A stretch of 64,000 nucleotides of DNA from a virus. The position numbers were made by a program, and so were the translations under genes. The stretch lies in IMG/VR virus record IMGVR_UViG_3300038620_000126, positions 46,247 to 110,246 of that record; one strand, given 5' to 3'. Position 1 is the stretch's first letter. Every line of letters starts with the position of its first letter. Under the pieces are notes generated by a model, which saw only the letters and a list, made by a program, of their open reading frames with translations, had not been told where the DNA came from and ran no database searches. Positions 47,270 through 57,200 of this stretch are shown in pieces.

Positions 47270-48109
47270 TTAAAAAATTGATGTAGAATCAAAACTTTTA
47301 TCTTTGGTTAATTTGTAATCAGAATGGGCTTTTTCATATATATATTGTGCTCTAGGTGAAAGCCAAATATAAACATTATCAAACATGTTATAACTCACCC
47401 AATCATATTCTTTTAACTGAGAGTAGTCTTCATCTTCATAACTAACAAGAGCAATTGACCCTTTATTGTTTAACATTGTATCTATTAACCGTTCATAGTG
47501 TCCTCCATCACGTTCTTCTTCATGCTTATATTTTCCATTATTTCTGGGTTCTATTATAAACTGCGGATTAACCCAAAATAGGGTGTAATCAGAATCATAC
47601 CCGCCTAAACAATACAGGGGTGAACGCCATTCTATTTGAACTCTCATGTAACGTTCTTGTAAAGTTTGAATATTAGTATTGGGTTTTATCCAGTTAAGAA
47701 CAACCCAAAAAGCCCACGCCCACTCTGTATTAGCTTCATCAACATCTTTATTTTCATCTTCGTAAACATTATGCCAAAGTAAGTTAGATGCTTTAGTGAA
47801 TGTATCCCAATTAATTTCAGTATTCTTTATTAATTCTTCAAGTTCTTGTTTTTCTTTGTTTCCCCAATTTTGATAACATCTTGAAAAATTTACAAGTGAG
47901 CCATCAAAGTCATTACAAACTTCCACTTTTGATGGTTCGCGATTAAACATTATACTTGAAAACAAACCAAAACATTCAGTAAAATTAAAGTCCAACTTAT
48001 TTTTATATTCATCGCGTTTGGCATAATCAAAAAAATAATCAGAAGGTATAAACTTTCCAAAATGTTCGTTAATTTTTCTTTGATTATCAAAATATATTTC
48101 TGGTTTCAT
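47270..48109 (-). CDS. decayed D12/Dam-type adenine methyltransferase-like protein
   Basis: 279 residues laid out like a D12-class adenine methyltransferase. F-T-E-C-F-G-L-F-S (43-51) stands where motif I P-F-G-G-S-G is expected. It is followed by P-S-K-V-E-V-C-N-D-F-D-G-S-L-V-N-F (59-75), typical of the class, and Y-D-S-D-Y-T-L-F-W-V-N-P-Q-F (171-184) where D-P-P-Y should be. H-Y-E-R-L and S-I-A-L-V-S-Y-E-D follow in the right order. Both the cofactor glycines and the catalytic motif are changed, so it is probably inactive, perhaps a DNA-binding or regulatory relic. An intact methyltransferase lies just upstream. Confidence 0.6.
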   Translation of the reverse strand: MKPEIYFDNQRKINEHFGKFIPSDYFFDYAKRDEYKNKLDFNFTECFGLFSSIMFNREPSKVEVCNDFDGSLVNFSRCYQNWGNKEKQELEELIKNTEINWDTFTKASNLLWHNVYEDENKDVDEANTEWAWAFWVVLNWIKPNTNIQTLQERYMRVQIEWRSPLYCLGGYDSDYTLFWVNPQFIIEPRNNGKYKHEEERDGGHYERLIDTMLNNKGSIALVSYEDEDYSQLKEYDWVSYNMFDNVYIWLSPRAQYIYEKAHSDYKLTKDKSFDSTSIF

Positions 48110-48309
48110 AAGAATTTGTTTTTTATGTACTTTATTAATGAATTAATGAAAAAGTATGGCCAAAATAAAATTACAATAATTAAGTATGTAGCTATTACTA
48201 AAGTAGGATATGAAGCTTCCAGTTTTTTACGGACATCCTTTGATATAAAAAACACTATAATCGATGTATATATTATACCAATTAATAAGTAAATTTTTAT
48301 GTATATCAT
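48106..48309 (-). CDS. small membrane protein, 67 aa
   Basis: Two hydrophobic segments (near residues 4-22 and 37-58) joined by a charged loop and followed by K-Y-I-K-N-K. It overlaps the next start in ATGA. Function unknown. Confidence 0.55.
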   Translation of the reverse strand: MIYIKIYLLIGIIYTSIIVFFISKDVRKKLEASYPTLVIATYLIIVILFWPYFFINSLIKYIKNKFL

Positions 48310-48328
48310 AATTGTAGCATCTGTTATA

Positions 48329-49102
48329 CTAAAAAATTTGATTTGTGGCTGAACCTTGTTTTGTTGATTTTATTCTTTCCTCGGCAATGTTACAATATTC
48401 TTGAGCCATATCTATACCGATCCAATCCCTTCCTAATAGTTTTGCAGCTACTCCAGTTGTTCCTGAACCAAAAAACGGGTCTAATACGACACCTTCCTTA
48501 GTAGAATCAATGCATCTATAGGGCAATTCAACGGGGAAGGGGGCAGGATGATTATTGCTTCTTTCTTGTGAAAGTTTCCAAATATCAGTTAACTTATTTG
48601 CTCCCCTTTTCAGCTTAAAATCCTTTTTTGCAATCATGTAAATAACTTCATAGACTGGTAAGAAATAGCTGTTATTGAAATTAATTCCCCCATTTCTATG
48701 CCATATTATTATTTGTCGTAAAGGGAAGCCATCAATTATTTCCCTTCGATCTTGTAATAGACCATCTTGAACCCTCCATTTGTGGTTATAGAAGATTACC
48801 CCATCATCTCTTAAAACCCTCATCATTGAATTTAAGCAGTCACGTTGCCACTGGACATACTCATCATAAGGCATGTTATCATCGTAGTTTGAATAACCGT
48901 TAGTTAACTTAGGATTAATCCAACGTCCTTTATTTGAGTTTTTCCAAAAATTTCCACTAGAATTTTTAATATTATAAGGTGGTGATGTTACAATTACACT
49001 GATTGATTGTTCAGGTAATTGATTATCCATAAAATTAACACAATCTGAACAATGTACTTTGTTTATAAGACTAGAATTTACAAATTCTTTACTTTTACCC
49101 AT
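48329..49102 (-). CDS. DNA methyltransferase, beta class (N4-cytosine or N6-adenine)
   Basis: 257 residues. Catalytic motif IV V-T-S-P-P-Y-N (38-44) precedes motif I D-P-F-F-G-S-G-T-T (208-216), the beta-class order, and N-H-P-A-P-F-P-V-E-L-P (184-194) is the usual motif just before it. The target base and recognition site cannot be read from the sequence. It may protect phage DNA from host restriction. No restriction enzyme gene lies nearby. Operon member. Confidence 0.85.
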   Translation of the reverse strand: MGKSKEFVNSSLINKVHCSDCVNFMDNQLPEQSISVIVTSPPYNIKNSSGNFWKNSNKGRWINPKLTNGYSNYDDNMPYDEYVQWQRDCLNSMMRVLRDDGVIFYNHKWRVQDGLLQDRREIIDGFPLRQIIIWHRNGGINFNNSYFLPVYEVIYMIAKKDFKLKRGANKLTDIWKLSQERSNNHPAPFPVELPYRCIDSTKEGVVLDPFFGSGTTGVAAKLLGRDWIGIDMAQEYCNIAEERIKSTKQGSATNQIF

Positions 49103-49123
49103 AATAACTTATATACTTAAACA

Positions 49124-49645
49124 CTAACTAAGATTAATGTCAGTAGGTTGAAATGTTTCTGTATAATAGCAGTTACAAGTTGGAACAACCTGTGCTTTAC
49201 GAATTCCAATTAAATCTTCTTCACTCAAGTTTTCAATTTTTTTGTAAGAATTCTTTTTATTTATTGTTGTGTCTTTTACCTGAAGGTAAAAAGCATAGCC
49301 ACCATCTTCAAACTTCAATCCTTCGGGCTTTTTATTCGACAGATTACCTTTGCTTTTTTTATAAATAACCTTTTGCCTTTCTAAATAAACATTGTTGTAT
49401 AAATAATAGCTGTAAAAATTTTTTATAGAATCAACTGCTTTTTTGGCAATGTCCATATCATAAAACTCTATTAGCTCTCCCGATTTACTTTTAAGAGGAA
49501 ACGAAGAATTTTCAATTGTTGAATCAATAACTGATTCATTAAAATCCAAGTTAGTATTAGGATAGTTTAGATTATCTAATTCAAGTTGCGTAATATTTTT
49601 GTTTATTGTAACCACGATAACATAAGGTGGTGGATGAACGCGCAT
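49124..49645 (-). CDS. hypothetical protein, 173 aa
   Basis: A charged protein with a Gly/Tyr segment (D-G-G-Y-A-F-Y-L-Q-V-K near 111-121) and Cys-Asn-Cys-Tyr-Tyr near the end. No family recognised; member of the early operon. Confidence 0.55.
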   Translation of the reverse strand: MRVHPPPYVIVVTINKNITQLELDNLNYPNTNLDFNESVIDSTIENSSFPLKSKSGELIEFYDMDIAKKAVDSIKNFYSYYLYNNVYLERQKVIYKKSKGNLSNKKPEGLKFEDGGYAFYLQVKDTTINKKNSYKKIENLSEEDLIGIRKAQVVPTCNCYYTETFQPTDINLS

Positions 49646-49649
49646 AAGA

Positions 49650-50204
49650 CTAAATATTGAGTTTGTAATTGTTTTCTACAAGTCTTTTTTTAATAATATA
49701 AAACTTTTGTTTTTTTAGTTTGTTAACAATGTTACACAAAATTTTTTCTATTTTATAACAAATAGGATGAAAATGTATATCATCCGCATCTGTTCTTTCA
49801 TGCGAGATGTTTTCAATTGTTCTAATATAGTTTAAAAATTCAACATGTTCATTTTGCAAAATTTTATCATACTTTTTATCATTTGCCGACCGTTCATAAT
49901 ACTTGCCCTGATTAAAAAGATCATACAAAACAATAAAAACTTTAGAAAAAAGTTTTTTTAATTCTCTTGTCATATTTATAACTTCATTTTGTCCTACATA
50001 GTTGTCAGTTATGACATAATTTTTATACGTTTCTATTTCACGTAAAGTATTTTGAACACGATTTTTTAATTGCATTCTATACATAATAGCCATGCTGTTA
50101 GCATCAGGTATTTTGTCAACTTCTGTTAAAATAGAATAAAGAAGTGGTTCTAAATTAGACAAGTCATTATATGCCATGTCGGATTCTTGGTTGCTTAAGT
50201 ACAT
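49650..50204 (-). CDS. hypothetical helical protein, 184 aa
   Basis: Nearly all helical, with a basic C-terminal segment (N-K-L-K-K-Q-K-F-Y-I-I-K-K-R). No motif recognised. It starts 26 bases after the stop of the gene at 50231 and is part of the early operon. Confidence 0.55.
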   Translation of the reverse strand: MYLSNQESDMAYNDLSNLEPLLYSILTEVDKIPDANSMAIMYRMQLKNRVQNTLREIETYKNYVITDNYVGQNEVINMTRELKKLFSKVFIVLYDLFNQGKYYERSANDKKYDKILQNEHVEFLNYIRTIENISHERTDADDIHFHPICYKIEKILCNIVNKLKKQKFYIIKKRLVENNYKLNI

Positions 50205-50230
50205 TTTTAATGTTTTTTAACTGGTTAAAA

Positions 50231-50557
50231 TTATTCATTCGCTAACCAAATGAAAAAGTTAGTGTTAACAAAACTACTCATTCCAGCCTTTTCAATTTCA
50301 TCTTTAAGTATCCAAGCTAAAGTTGAAACGGCTTCATCTACACTAGAAACTGGAAGCACCGCTAACCATTCATCACTTAATTCTGAATTGATTGAATTTA
50401 GTTCAAAAAATTGATCGGTCTTTGTTTCTGGAAGATAATCGTTCTCTATATAACCAAAGTTAATTTTTTCTCTGACTTCGGCTAAGTTATAAAGAACATT
50501 GAACATCTCAGACGGAGTAGATGGTCTGATTTGTGAATAATCTTTTAGTTCTGACAT
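50231..50557 (-). CDS. hypothetical protein, 108 aa
   Basis: An acidic, compact protein with W-L-A-V-L-P-V-S-S-V-D-E-A and S-T-L-A-W-I-L-K-D-E-I-E-K-A segments, suggesting a small alpha/beta fold. Operon member, 17 bases after the 57-residue gene. Function unknown. Confidence 0.55.
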   Translation of the reverse strand: MSELKDYSQIRPSTPSEMFNVLYNLAEVREKINFGYIENDYLPETKTDQFFELNSINSELSDEWLAVLPVSSVDEAVSTLAWILKDEIEKAGMSSFVNTNFFIWLANE

Positions 50558-50574
50558 AATTTTTTAACTTAAGG

Positions 50575-50748
50575 TTAAGAATAAATCGAAAGCAGTTTAC
50601 CCATGTTTTCTTCCCACTTTTTTTGTTTTTGACTTTCATTGCCTTTGCGGTATTTCTTAACAAGATTTACCGCATCTTCTTTAGACTTTCCGAACACCTC
50701 CTTTACTGGATGTTCTTTAGACCTTTTAATTTGTTGAATCAAGTCCAT
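50575..50748 (-). CDS. small basic protein, 57 aa, first gene of the early operon
   Basis: ATG 50748 to TAA 50575; begins MDLIQQIKRSKEHPVKEV, then a lysine-rich helical body and W-E-E-N-M-G-K-L-L. It is the first gene after the host-like promoter at 50777..50807, 29 bases before its start, a position where phages often put host-takeover proteins. Function unknown. Confidence 0.6.
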   Translation of the reverse strand: MDLIQQIKRSKEHPVKEVFGKSKEDAVNLVKKYRKGNESQKQKKWEENMGKLLSIYS

Positions 50749-50776
50749 AATTTATAAGTTTTAGTTTTGACTAGTA

Positions 50777-50807
50777 CAAATATAATGCATTATTGAATAC
50801 CTGTCAA
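50777..50807 (-). promoter_or_regulatory. host-like Bacteroidetes promoter TTG-N20-TATATTTG
   Basis: On the minus strand TTGACA (TTG at 50805-50807) and TATATTTG (50777-50784) are 20 bases apart, 29 bases before the ATG at 50748. It is well placed to drive the long minus-strand operon down to about 40.4 kb. Confidence 0.78.
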
Positions 50808-50837
50808 TAGCAAAAGTGTAAAAAGTCAAATTACTTT

Positions 50838-51632
50838 TTAGTTAGTGATTCTGTAACTTACACCAAACCCTGCTTGAACACCTGGTTGTAGTCTTTGATT
50901 AAAGGGGTTGTAGTTTAGCCCCGCACCTACATAAGTGCCCAACTCTAAACGCTTAAAGAACCCGTCTTGTTTTTCAGATTCTGGGATTATACGCGCACCT
51001 TTTAATCTACCAACTCTAACATCGTCTTGAAGTGGTTTAACAAAAACTTCACGATATCCATCTTTTTCTCTTTGTCCAATTACTAAATCAACTTCAAACC
51101 GGCTTCTGCTTATATTGGATTCTATATTATTTAAACCATGTATTTCTGAAAAATAATATGTAGAATCATTTTCAAAAAGTTTTTTTCCTACGCCGTGCGA
51201 AATGTTAAATGAGCTGTTTCCTGTAAACACTCTGCTGGAATCCGAATTAGTGTAGTTCCAACTAATTTTATAACGATTAGAATCCAGTTTAACATAATCA
51301 GATTTTACATCTTTATATTGCGTGTCAGTAATAACTTTTGTTTTATTAATAGTTTTAACATTTTTTCCATCGTTCAATGACTTAATTTCATCATAAAGTT
51401 CTGGAAAATTATCTTTTATATCTTTTATACTTGATATATCATATGTTCCAGTTGAATATACGTCTTTTCCACCTTCACGTGTTTTTCTCAAACTATCTTT
51501 CAATGCTTTAACATTTTGCTTTTGTTTATTTACTTCATTCTCTTTTGATTTAAGTGAAGTAAATAAGAATATGTTAGCACCGACGGACAAAATTATTAGT
51601 CCCAAGCCGATATATGTTAATGTGTTTTTCAT
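50838..51632 (-). CDS. membrane-anchored protein with coiled coil
   Basis: 264 residues. Residues 5-29 form one N-terminal membrane segment, followed by a coiled coil (near 30-52), a middle domain and a C-terminal Gly-rich strand region (G-T-Y-V-G-A-G-L-N-Y ... G-V-Q-A-G-F-G-V-S-Y) that could be a small beta structure. The layout recalls accessory proteins of Bacteroidetes phages with one anchor and a periplasmic part, so a spanin-like lysis role is conceivable. Late box at 51645..51654. Confidence 0.55.
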   Translation of the reverse strand: MKNTLTYIGLGLIILSVGANIFLFTSLKSKENEVNKQKQNVKALKDSLRKTREGGKDVYSTGTYDISSIKDIKDNFPELYDEIKSLNDGKNVKTINKTKVITDTQYKDVKSDYVKLDSNRYKISWNYTNSDSSRVFTGNSSFNISHGVGKKLFENDSTYYFSEIHGLNNIESNISRSRFEVDLVIGQREKDGYREVFVKPLQDDVRVGRLKGARIIPESEKQDGFFKRLELGTYVGAGLNYNPFNQRLQPGVQAGFGVSYRITN

Positions 51633-51644
51633 GATTTTTTACTG

Positions 51645-51654
51645 TATTTATTTA
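51645..51654 (-). promoter_or_regulatory. late promoter box TAAATAAATA
   Basis: Exact TAAATAAATA on the minus strand, 12 bases before the ATG at 51632; its first three bases are the TAA stop of the fibre gene at 51652..54186. Confidence 0.65.
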
Positions 51655-54186
51655 ATCAGGAAGATTGGATATAGGAGTAGTATTACCAGAACTTAAGTCA
51701 TAAGCAGTTGCACCTGTTAGATATTTAAGATTAAAGTTTGGATAACCACCACTTAATCCAACGAACAAACCGACAGGTAGACTATTCACAAACGTTAAAC
51801 CCATATAAGCAGTTTCTGCAATATGATACACAGTACCAGATGATAATTCGTTAGAGAAAATTGGATTTTCAGCTCTATAGTAATCATTTTCTATATAGTC
51901 AGTATTAGATTGGTTAGCTAATTGGGTAAGAACAGGATCTCTATATACTCTAGCATTGGAACCATAAAATTTTTGAGCTTGTGCTGGAGCAGTAAAATCC
52001 TCAAATTCAAGTCTTGGAAATGTAAATTGATCTCTATCTACATTAATATTAGAAAACTGACTCCAAGCAGGAGAAGCTAAATATAAAGCTCCACTCCCAG
52101 CAAGTTTTTCTGTATTGGCAATTTCAATATCATACCCTTCTAAAATATTAAGAGCTTTTAAAGATTCCCAATAGTTTATACTACCACTACGACTAAAAAA
52201 CACAATACCAGATAAATCAAATCTAGAACAAGATAGTGGAGTATTATTACCATCATTTAGAATATTGTCCAAAGAAACCTGAATTTTTGACACTGGGTTT
52301 TCTATATTTATAAGTAAATAAGTTTTAATAAAATAAACATTTATTCCATCCGCTTTTTCGAAATAAACGTTAGGTGGGTTAGAGGAGTTTTGTCTTCTAT
52401 GAAGACCAATATCAGCTAATAAAAACGCATCTTTATCAAAGGGAATTTCAGTACCAGTTGGTGGATTTAATGGATAACCATCCACTCTATTAGAAAGTGT
52501 ATTTGGAGCAGCTTGTGGATCATAAGTGTCATATATTGAACCATTTTCATCAAGAAAATAAAGTTGTGTTTTTTCAAATGGTTTAACAATTGTTCCGTTA
52601 TTTTTTAAAGTATTAAAACTAACAGTTACAGTTTTAGGAAATGTAGCAGCTGGATTAAACTTATCACTTGGAAACCCCCAAAATTCACCACTAATATCTT
52701 TACTAACATTTTTAATACCAATTTCTTCAGTTAAAGTTTTTTCAACATGATCCGAATTATTCAAACCAATTTTTCCGAATTCAAAGAAACCTTGACCAGA
52801 AGAAAGTAAGTTAGTGTTTTCCTTATAAAAAAGCGGCCTTTCTTTTGATGATCCAGTAGTTTTTGAATTAACTAACGATTCATCACTAAAAATTCTTTTC
52901 GTGTTTGGACTATTACTAAAGTTATAATCATTTACTTCAAATAATAACTTTGATGCCTGTGAATCTTCAATACTAAAATACGTTGCATTACTATCTTCAG
53001 ACTTTACTTGAACAGCTCCATTAAACCGTATAAAATCAGTTGTTACATCTAAAACATTATCATAATTTGAATCTTGTTGAAAATACATTCTACCAAAATT
53101 AGACCAAACATCAAAAAGCCCGCTGTCACCCAAATTGGCATAAAAATAATTAGTAAGATCTTTAATAGTTGTTGGGCTTCCTACATTATTAACAAAGTAA
53201 CCAAAACCTTCATAATTTAACTTATCATAACTGGTAACATCTATGTCATAAGTATTGTTACTAGAGCCAGCCAAAAATAAGAAAGAACTATCTTTTAGTG
53301 CTGACGGTGGGTTGCTTGGATTATTTGTTAACGATGAATCTTGAGGGGGTTTGTAATTTCCACTACTAATTCCAGTATGAAATAAATGTTTTCCATTTGG
53401 ATCAGTCAAACTAAGACCTCCTGGTTCAGTAATATCAACTATAGAAAAGTTAAGATTTTGATGAAAAACAAATTCTATATCGTTTTGAATTGTAGTATTG
53501 CCCGATGGAGTTCCACTATATGGATTATCTTGAGCGCGGCTTTGAACCCTTAAAAGTTCACCTATATAATTTCCATTATCTTCAGCGATTGTAAAATTCA
53601 AAAATTCTTGATTATCTCTATCACTTAAATGTGATCTAAAACGCGTGTTAAAACTACTATTTAATTGATTGGCTATATTACCTCTAAAAGTATCTTCCCC
53701 CAAAATAAGTTGTCTAAATAAACTATTGTTATTATCCGTATAAGTGTTTAAAAAAACCGCATTATCAACCTTTGAACCCGAAACCAGTGCTTTTTCAAAA
53801 AACTGGTTAGCACCTGCTACAACACTAGCAAGATCAACTAGCAGCGCATATGTATCATTACTTTTATCATATTGATAAATTTTAGCACCTTTATTAATTA
53901 CAAAATCATCATCTTTAATAGTAGGAAAAGTGGTTGTAGATGGGTTCTGATCTTTATCAAAATAAAACCAAGTTAACCCATCCTCTCCAGATTCTCCTTG
54001 TGGCCCCTGTGGGCCTGTGGCTCCGGGTATCCCCCTATCACCCTTTTCACCTTTTTCACCTTGAGGTCCGCCTCCACATTGTAGAATTTGGTCAAAGTTA
54101 AAATTTACTTTATCTACAAAATTAGATATATTATCACCTTCATTTATATTTTTTATATTGGGAATACAGCGGTCGTCTTGAGCCAT
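51652..54186 (-). CDS. tail fibre or spike protein with a collagen-like stretch
   Basis: 844 residues. The start has F-V-D-K-V-N-F-N-F-D-Q-I-L, the N-x-N-F attachment motif. Residues 39-71 are a collagen-like Gly-x-y stretch (G-P-Q-G-E-K-G-E-K-G-D-R-G and on), which forms a trimeric rod in phage fibres. The rest is Asn/Ser-rich beta structure with no recognised enzyme motif. It lies directly downstream of the giant virion gene, as fibre genes often do. Probably binds the host surface. Confidence 0.7.
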   Translation of the reverse strand: MAQDDRCIPNIKNINEGDNISNFVDKVNFNFDQILQCGGGPQGEKGEKGDRGIPGATGPQGPQGESGEDGLTWFYFDKDQNPSTTTFPTIKDDDFVINKGAKIYQYDKSNDTYALLVDLASVVAGANQFFEKALVSGSKVDNAVFLNTYTDNNNSLFRQLILGEDTFRGNIANQLNSSFNTRFRSHLSDRDNQEFLNFTIAEDNGNYIGELLRVQSRAQDNPYSGTPSGNTTIQNDIEFVFHQNLNFSIVDITEPGGLSLTDPNGKHLFHTGISSGNYKPPQDSSLTNNPSNPPSALKDSSFLFLAGSSNNTYDIDVTSYDKLNYEGFGYFVNNVGSPTTIKDLTNYFYANLGDSGLFDVWSNFGRMYFQQDSNYDNVLDVTTDFIRFNGAVQVKSEDSNATYFSIEDSQASKLLFEVNDYNFSNSPNTKRIFSDESLVNSKTTGSSKERPLFYKENTNLLSSGQGFFEFGKIGLNNSDHVEKTLTEEIGIKNVSKDISGEFWGFPSDKFNPAATFPKTVTVSFNTLKNNGTIVKPFEKTQLYFLDENGSIYDTYDPQAAPNTLSNRVDGYPLNPPTGTEIPFDKDAFLLADIGLHRRQNSSNPPNVYFEKADGINVYFIKTYLLINIENPVSKIQVSLDNILNDGNNTPLSCSRFDLSGIVFFSRSGSINYWESLKALNILEGYDIEIANTEKLAGSGALYLASPAWSQFSNINVDRDQFTFPRLEFEDFTAPAQAQKFYGSNARVYRDPVLTQLANQSNTDYIENDYYRAENPIFSNELSSGTVYHIAETAYMGLTFVNSLPVGLFVGLSGGYPNFNLKYLTGATAYDLSSGNTTPISNLPD

Positions 54187-54207
54187 TGTTTATATTGTTA
54201 TTTTTAC

Positions 54208-54215
54208 TATTTATT
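54208..54215 (-). promoter_or_regulatory. late-type box AATAAATA
   Basis: AATAAATA on the minus strand, 21 bases before the ATG at 54186; overlaps the TAA stop of the giant gene at 54211. Confidence 0.5.
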
Positions 54216-57200
54216 CTTTTTCTAATTCAACGGAAAATGAAACAGCGTTTGTACTATTATCATTTAATCTGTAAGTTCCTGTAATTACTAGGTCTTCAGA
54301 TATTGAATTAATACTAACATTTTTATTGGGAATGAATCCATTTTGAAATTTTTGTGTATCAGAAATATTAGTTTGTACTAATTCTATTTGTTGATTTTGT
54401 TTTAGTGTTTTTGTAAACAAAATTAAATTCTTTAGAGTATATTCATTTACCACGTTAGCATCAAAGTATCTGCGAATATAGTCATCTATGCTACCATTAC
54501 TAGAAAAGTTCGACCAGTCTGGATTAATATAATTTTCAAAATAGCTTCTTGACTGTTCTACAAAGTTTTCTAACATTCTACGTTTTAAGTTAATCTTAAA
54601 ATTAAGTTGCAGCCCATTTCTTTGATGGAAAATATCATTACCTTCAAAAACTTTAGTGCTAATATTGTTTATATCATTGACTTCAGTTGATTTAAAGGTT
54701 TCAAAGTATAACCTTTTGGGTATTGCCATGCGTTTTGATCCCATATACGCCTTTTCTTCCACAAATTCACGGCTTCCAACTATTGGAATATCTTGTTTAT
54801 TAAGATTTGTCTTTCTATAGTAACCAGAATCCCAGTTAGAAAGCCAAATAGGCATTGACCTATTATTAATGGAATTTTCACCTACTAAAAAGTAGAAACT
54901 TGGAAAAACTTGGTTATTTGAAAGATTTAATATATTCTGGTTTTCATAGTTTATTCTTAAATACCATTCTTCAGGAATCTTTCCAATATTTTCATTATAA
55001 TTAATTTCAACATTTTCTAAAAATAATTGATTTTTTGAAAATTCAATGTTATCATTTTTGAACCTGTTAAGACTTGTTTTAAGCTCTTGAAATGTTGTAT
55101 CAAAAGTTTCATTTATTGTTTCAATATTAAAAGTGGTCAGCGGGTTTTCATCAAATATTGCTTCAGTATAATTATTAAATTCAACTGGTGTTTGATAAAG
55201 ATTAGGATAAACATTCAAAAACTTAGTAAACATGTAATCAACAGATACTGGTAAATCATAAGAACAGAAACTCAATAAATTATAAAATATAGGTTCATAG
55301 TATCCACTGAACCGATTAAAGTTTTTAGGTTTGCTTAAATCAAAACTTTCTAAATTATAACCTATTGTATCTTTAAGTTGAAGCTCACCGGGTTTATTTG
55401 TATCTTTAACAACATTAACATCTTCATTTTTTGTAAATGTGTCGTATTTTACAAATTCAATGAGAAACTCGTTAGTTGTTTTAATTTGATTTCCATTATT
55501 ATCCCAATCATAGCTTTCATAACCCACAAGTGGATTTCCGTTATTTACCATTTCAGCAATACTGGAATATGATAAGTCTTTTATTACATCCTGAAAATAA
55601 CTAACACCTCCATATTCATAAAAGTAACTTGTTTCATCAACATTGAAGTTACCGAATAATGAATTTTTTACTATCCATGGAGATGAATAGATAAACTGAT
55701 CTTCAACATTAATAACAGCAGAACTAGCTACAGATGGTTCAAACCCTATTGAAAAAGTGTTAATTTCATTTATAGGTAAATGGTAAGGCAAACTACCTTC
55801 GCGAAGAACTGGATCATAAAAACTAATTATAGAACTAGATGGATTAGGATACAACGTTTTACCAGAATTTTGAAGATGACCATTAAATTTTGGACTAAAG
55901 TTATTAGAACTTTTATCAAATTTTGGAAAGTTATTATCAGGATTTGCGTATATTCGTTCATAATAACGAAGTGAATCATTTTGCTCTAAAAGCCCCCAAT
56001 TATTATTAACTAAACTAAAGTCTGATTTGTAACTATTATAAATGTTATACCAACGAGACCCTATTCTTCCAGTAGATTCCGAATCAAATATTATTAAAGA
56101 ACTGTAGTCATTAACTTTATTTGATTTATCTAAAATTTCTTTTGTTCCACCTACATAAAATGGAAAGTTTTCATATTTGCCAATGTTTACTTGTTTTAAC
56201 TGTTTACCAACAAAGCTTTCAGTTTCGCTTAACATCGTGGGTATTTGCTCATAATCAGACTGCGTTAAATCAAGTTTATCATTTATCCAAACACCATAAG
56301 TAAAAAATGGAGCTTTTTGGTTTGCAGGTGGTGGTCCATAAGTAGAAAAAAGTTCATTACCCTGTGAACTATAACTAATTTGTGAAAGATATGAATCATA
56401 TATAAACGGTATGCCATATTCATAATGAAAAATATTATTATTAAAATGATCTTTTTTCCATTTTAAATCATTAAGACTATAAAGTGCAGTATATGTAGGA
56501 GTGAATTTATATTCATTAAAATCTTTAATAACTTCATCATAGTTTCCTTTCAAAAGTTTATAATCTTCTAAGTAAACATCTATTAACATTACAATTGTTT
56601 CGAATGCTTTATTTTCTATAAACCTAATACTATAAGGGGTGTTAAATTCATTACCACTATTTTTATTAAAACGCATAAGAACCGAGAACTTGTAGTTATC
56701 AAAGCGATTTGAATCAGCAACAATTGGTATGTCGTCTAAATTAAAATTTACAGGGGTACTCGTATCGGCTCTTTCTTTTATTTCAAGGCGACCCCCTCTA
56801 AAAAATGTAAATGACGTTCCAAAATTTGAATTATATTCAAACAAACTAAACCTTTGTTGACGTTCATTTAACTTAAACTTTTCTTTCTTTTTGTACGAAA
56901 CTTTTGGTAAAGTATTAGTGCCCAAGTCTCTAAGTTCTACACTACTAACATTGTAGTAAAAGTTTCTCGAAACGGACTGCCCAATATTATGATAGTTTGT
57001 ATCAAACTTCTCATTAGTGTAAATTTGTGGATTAAAAAATTCTAACATTTCATTTTCCACATTAATTATATTTGAAACTTCACTAGAGAGAACTAAATTA
57101 CTATTAATGTTTATAAAATCTCGAACAATATTAAAAGTTTTAGGTCCAGTTTTAGTTATTTTATGTTCAACTTTAACACCTAAACTAGTATCTTCAAGTA

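Noticed and set aside
48329-49102. A complete restriction-modification system
   Set aside because: No restriction endonuclease gene is adjacent, so the methyltransferase is probably a stand-alone protective enzyme.
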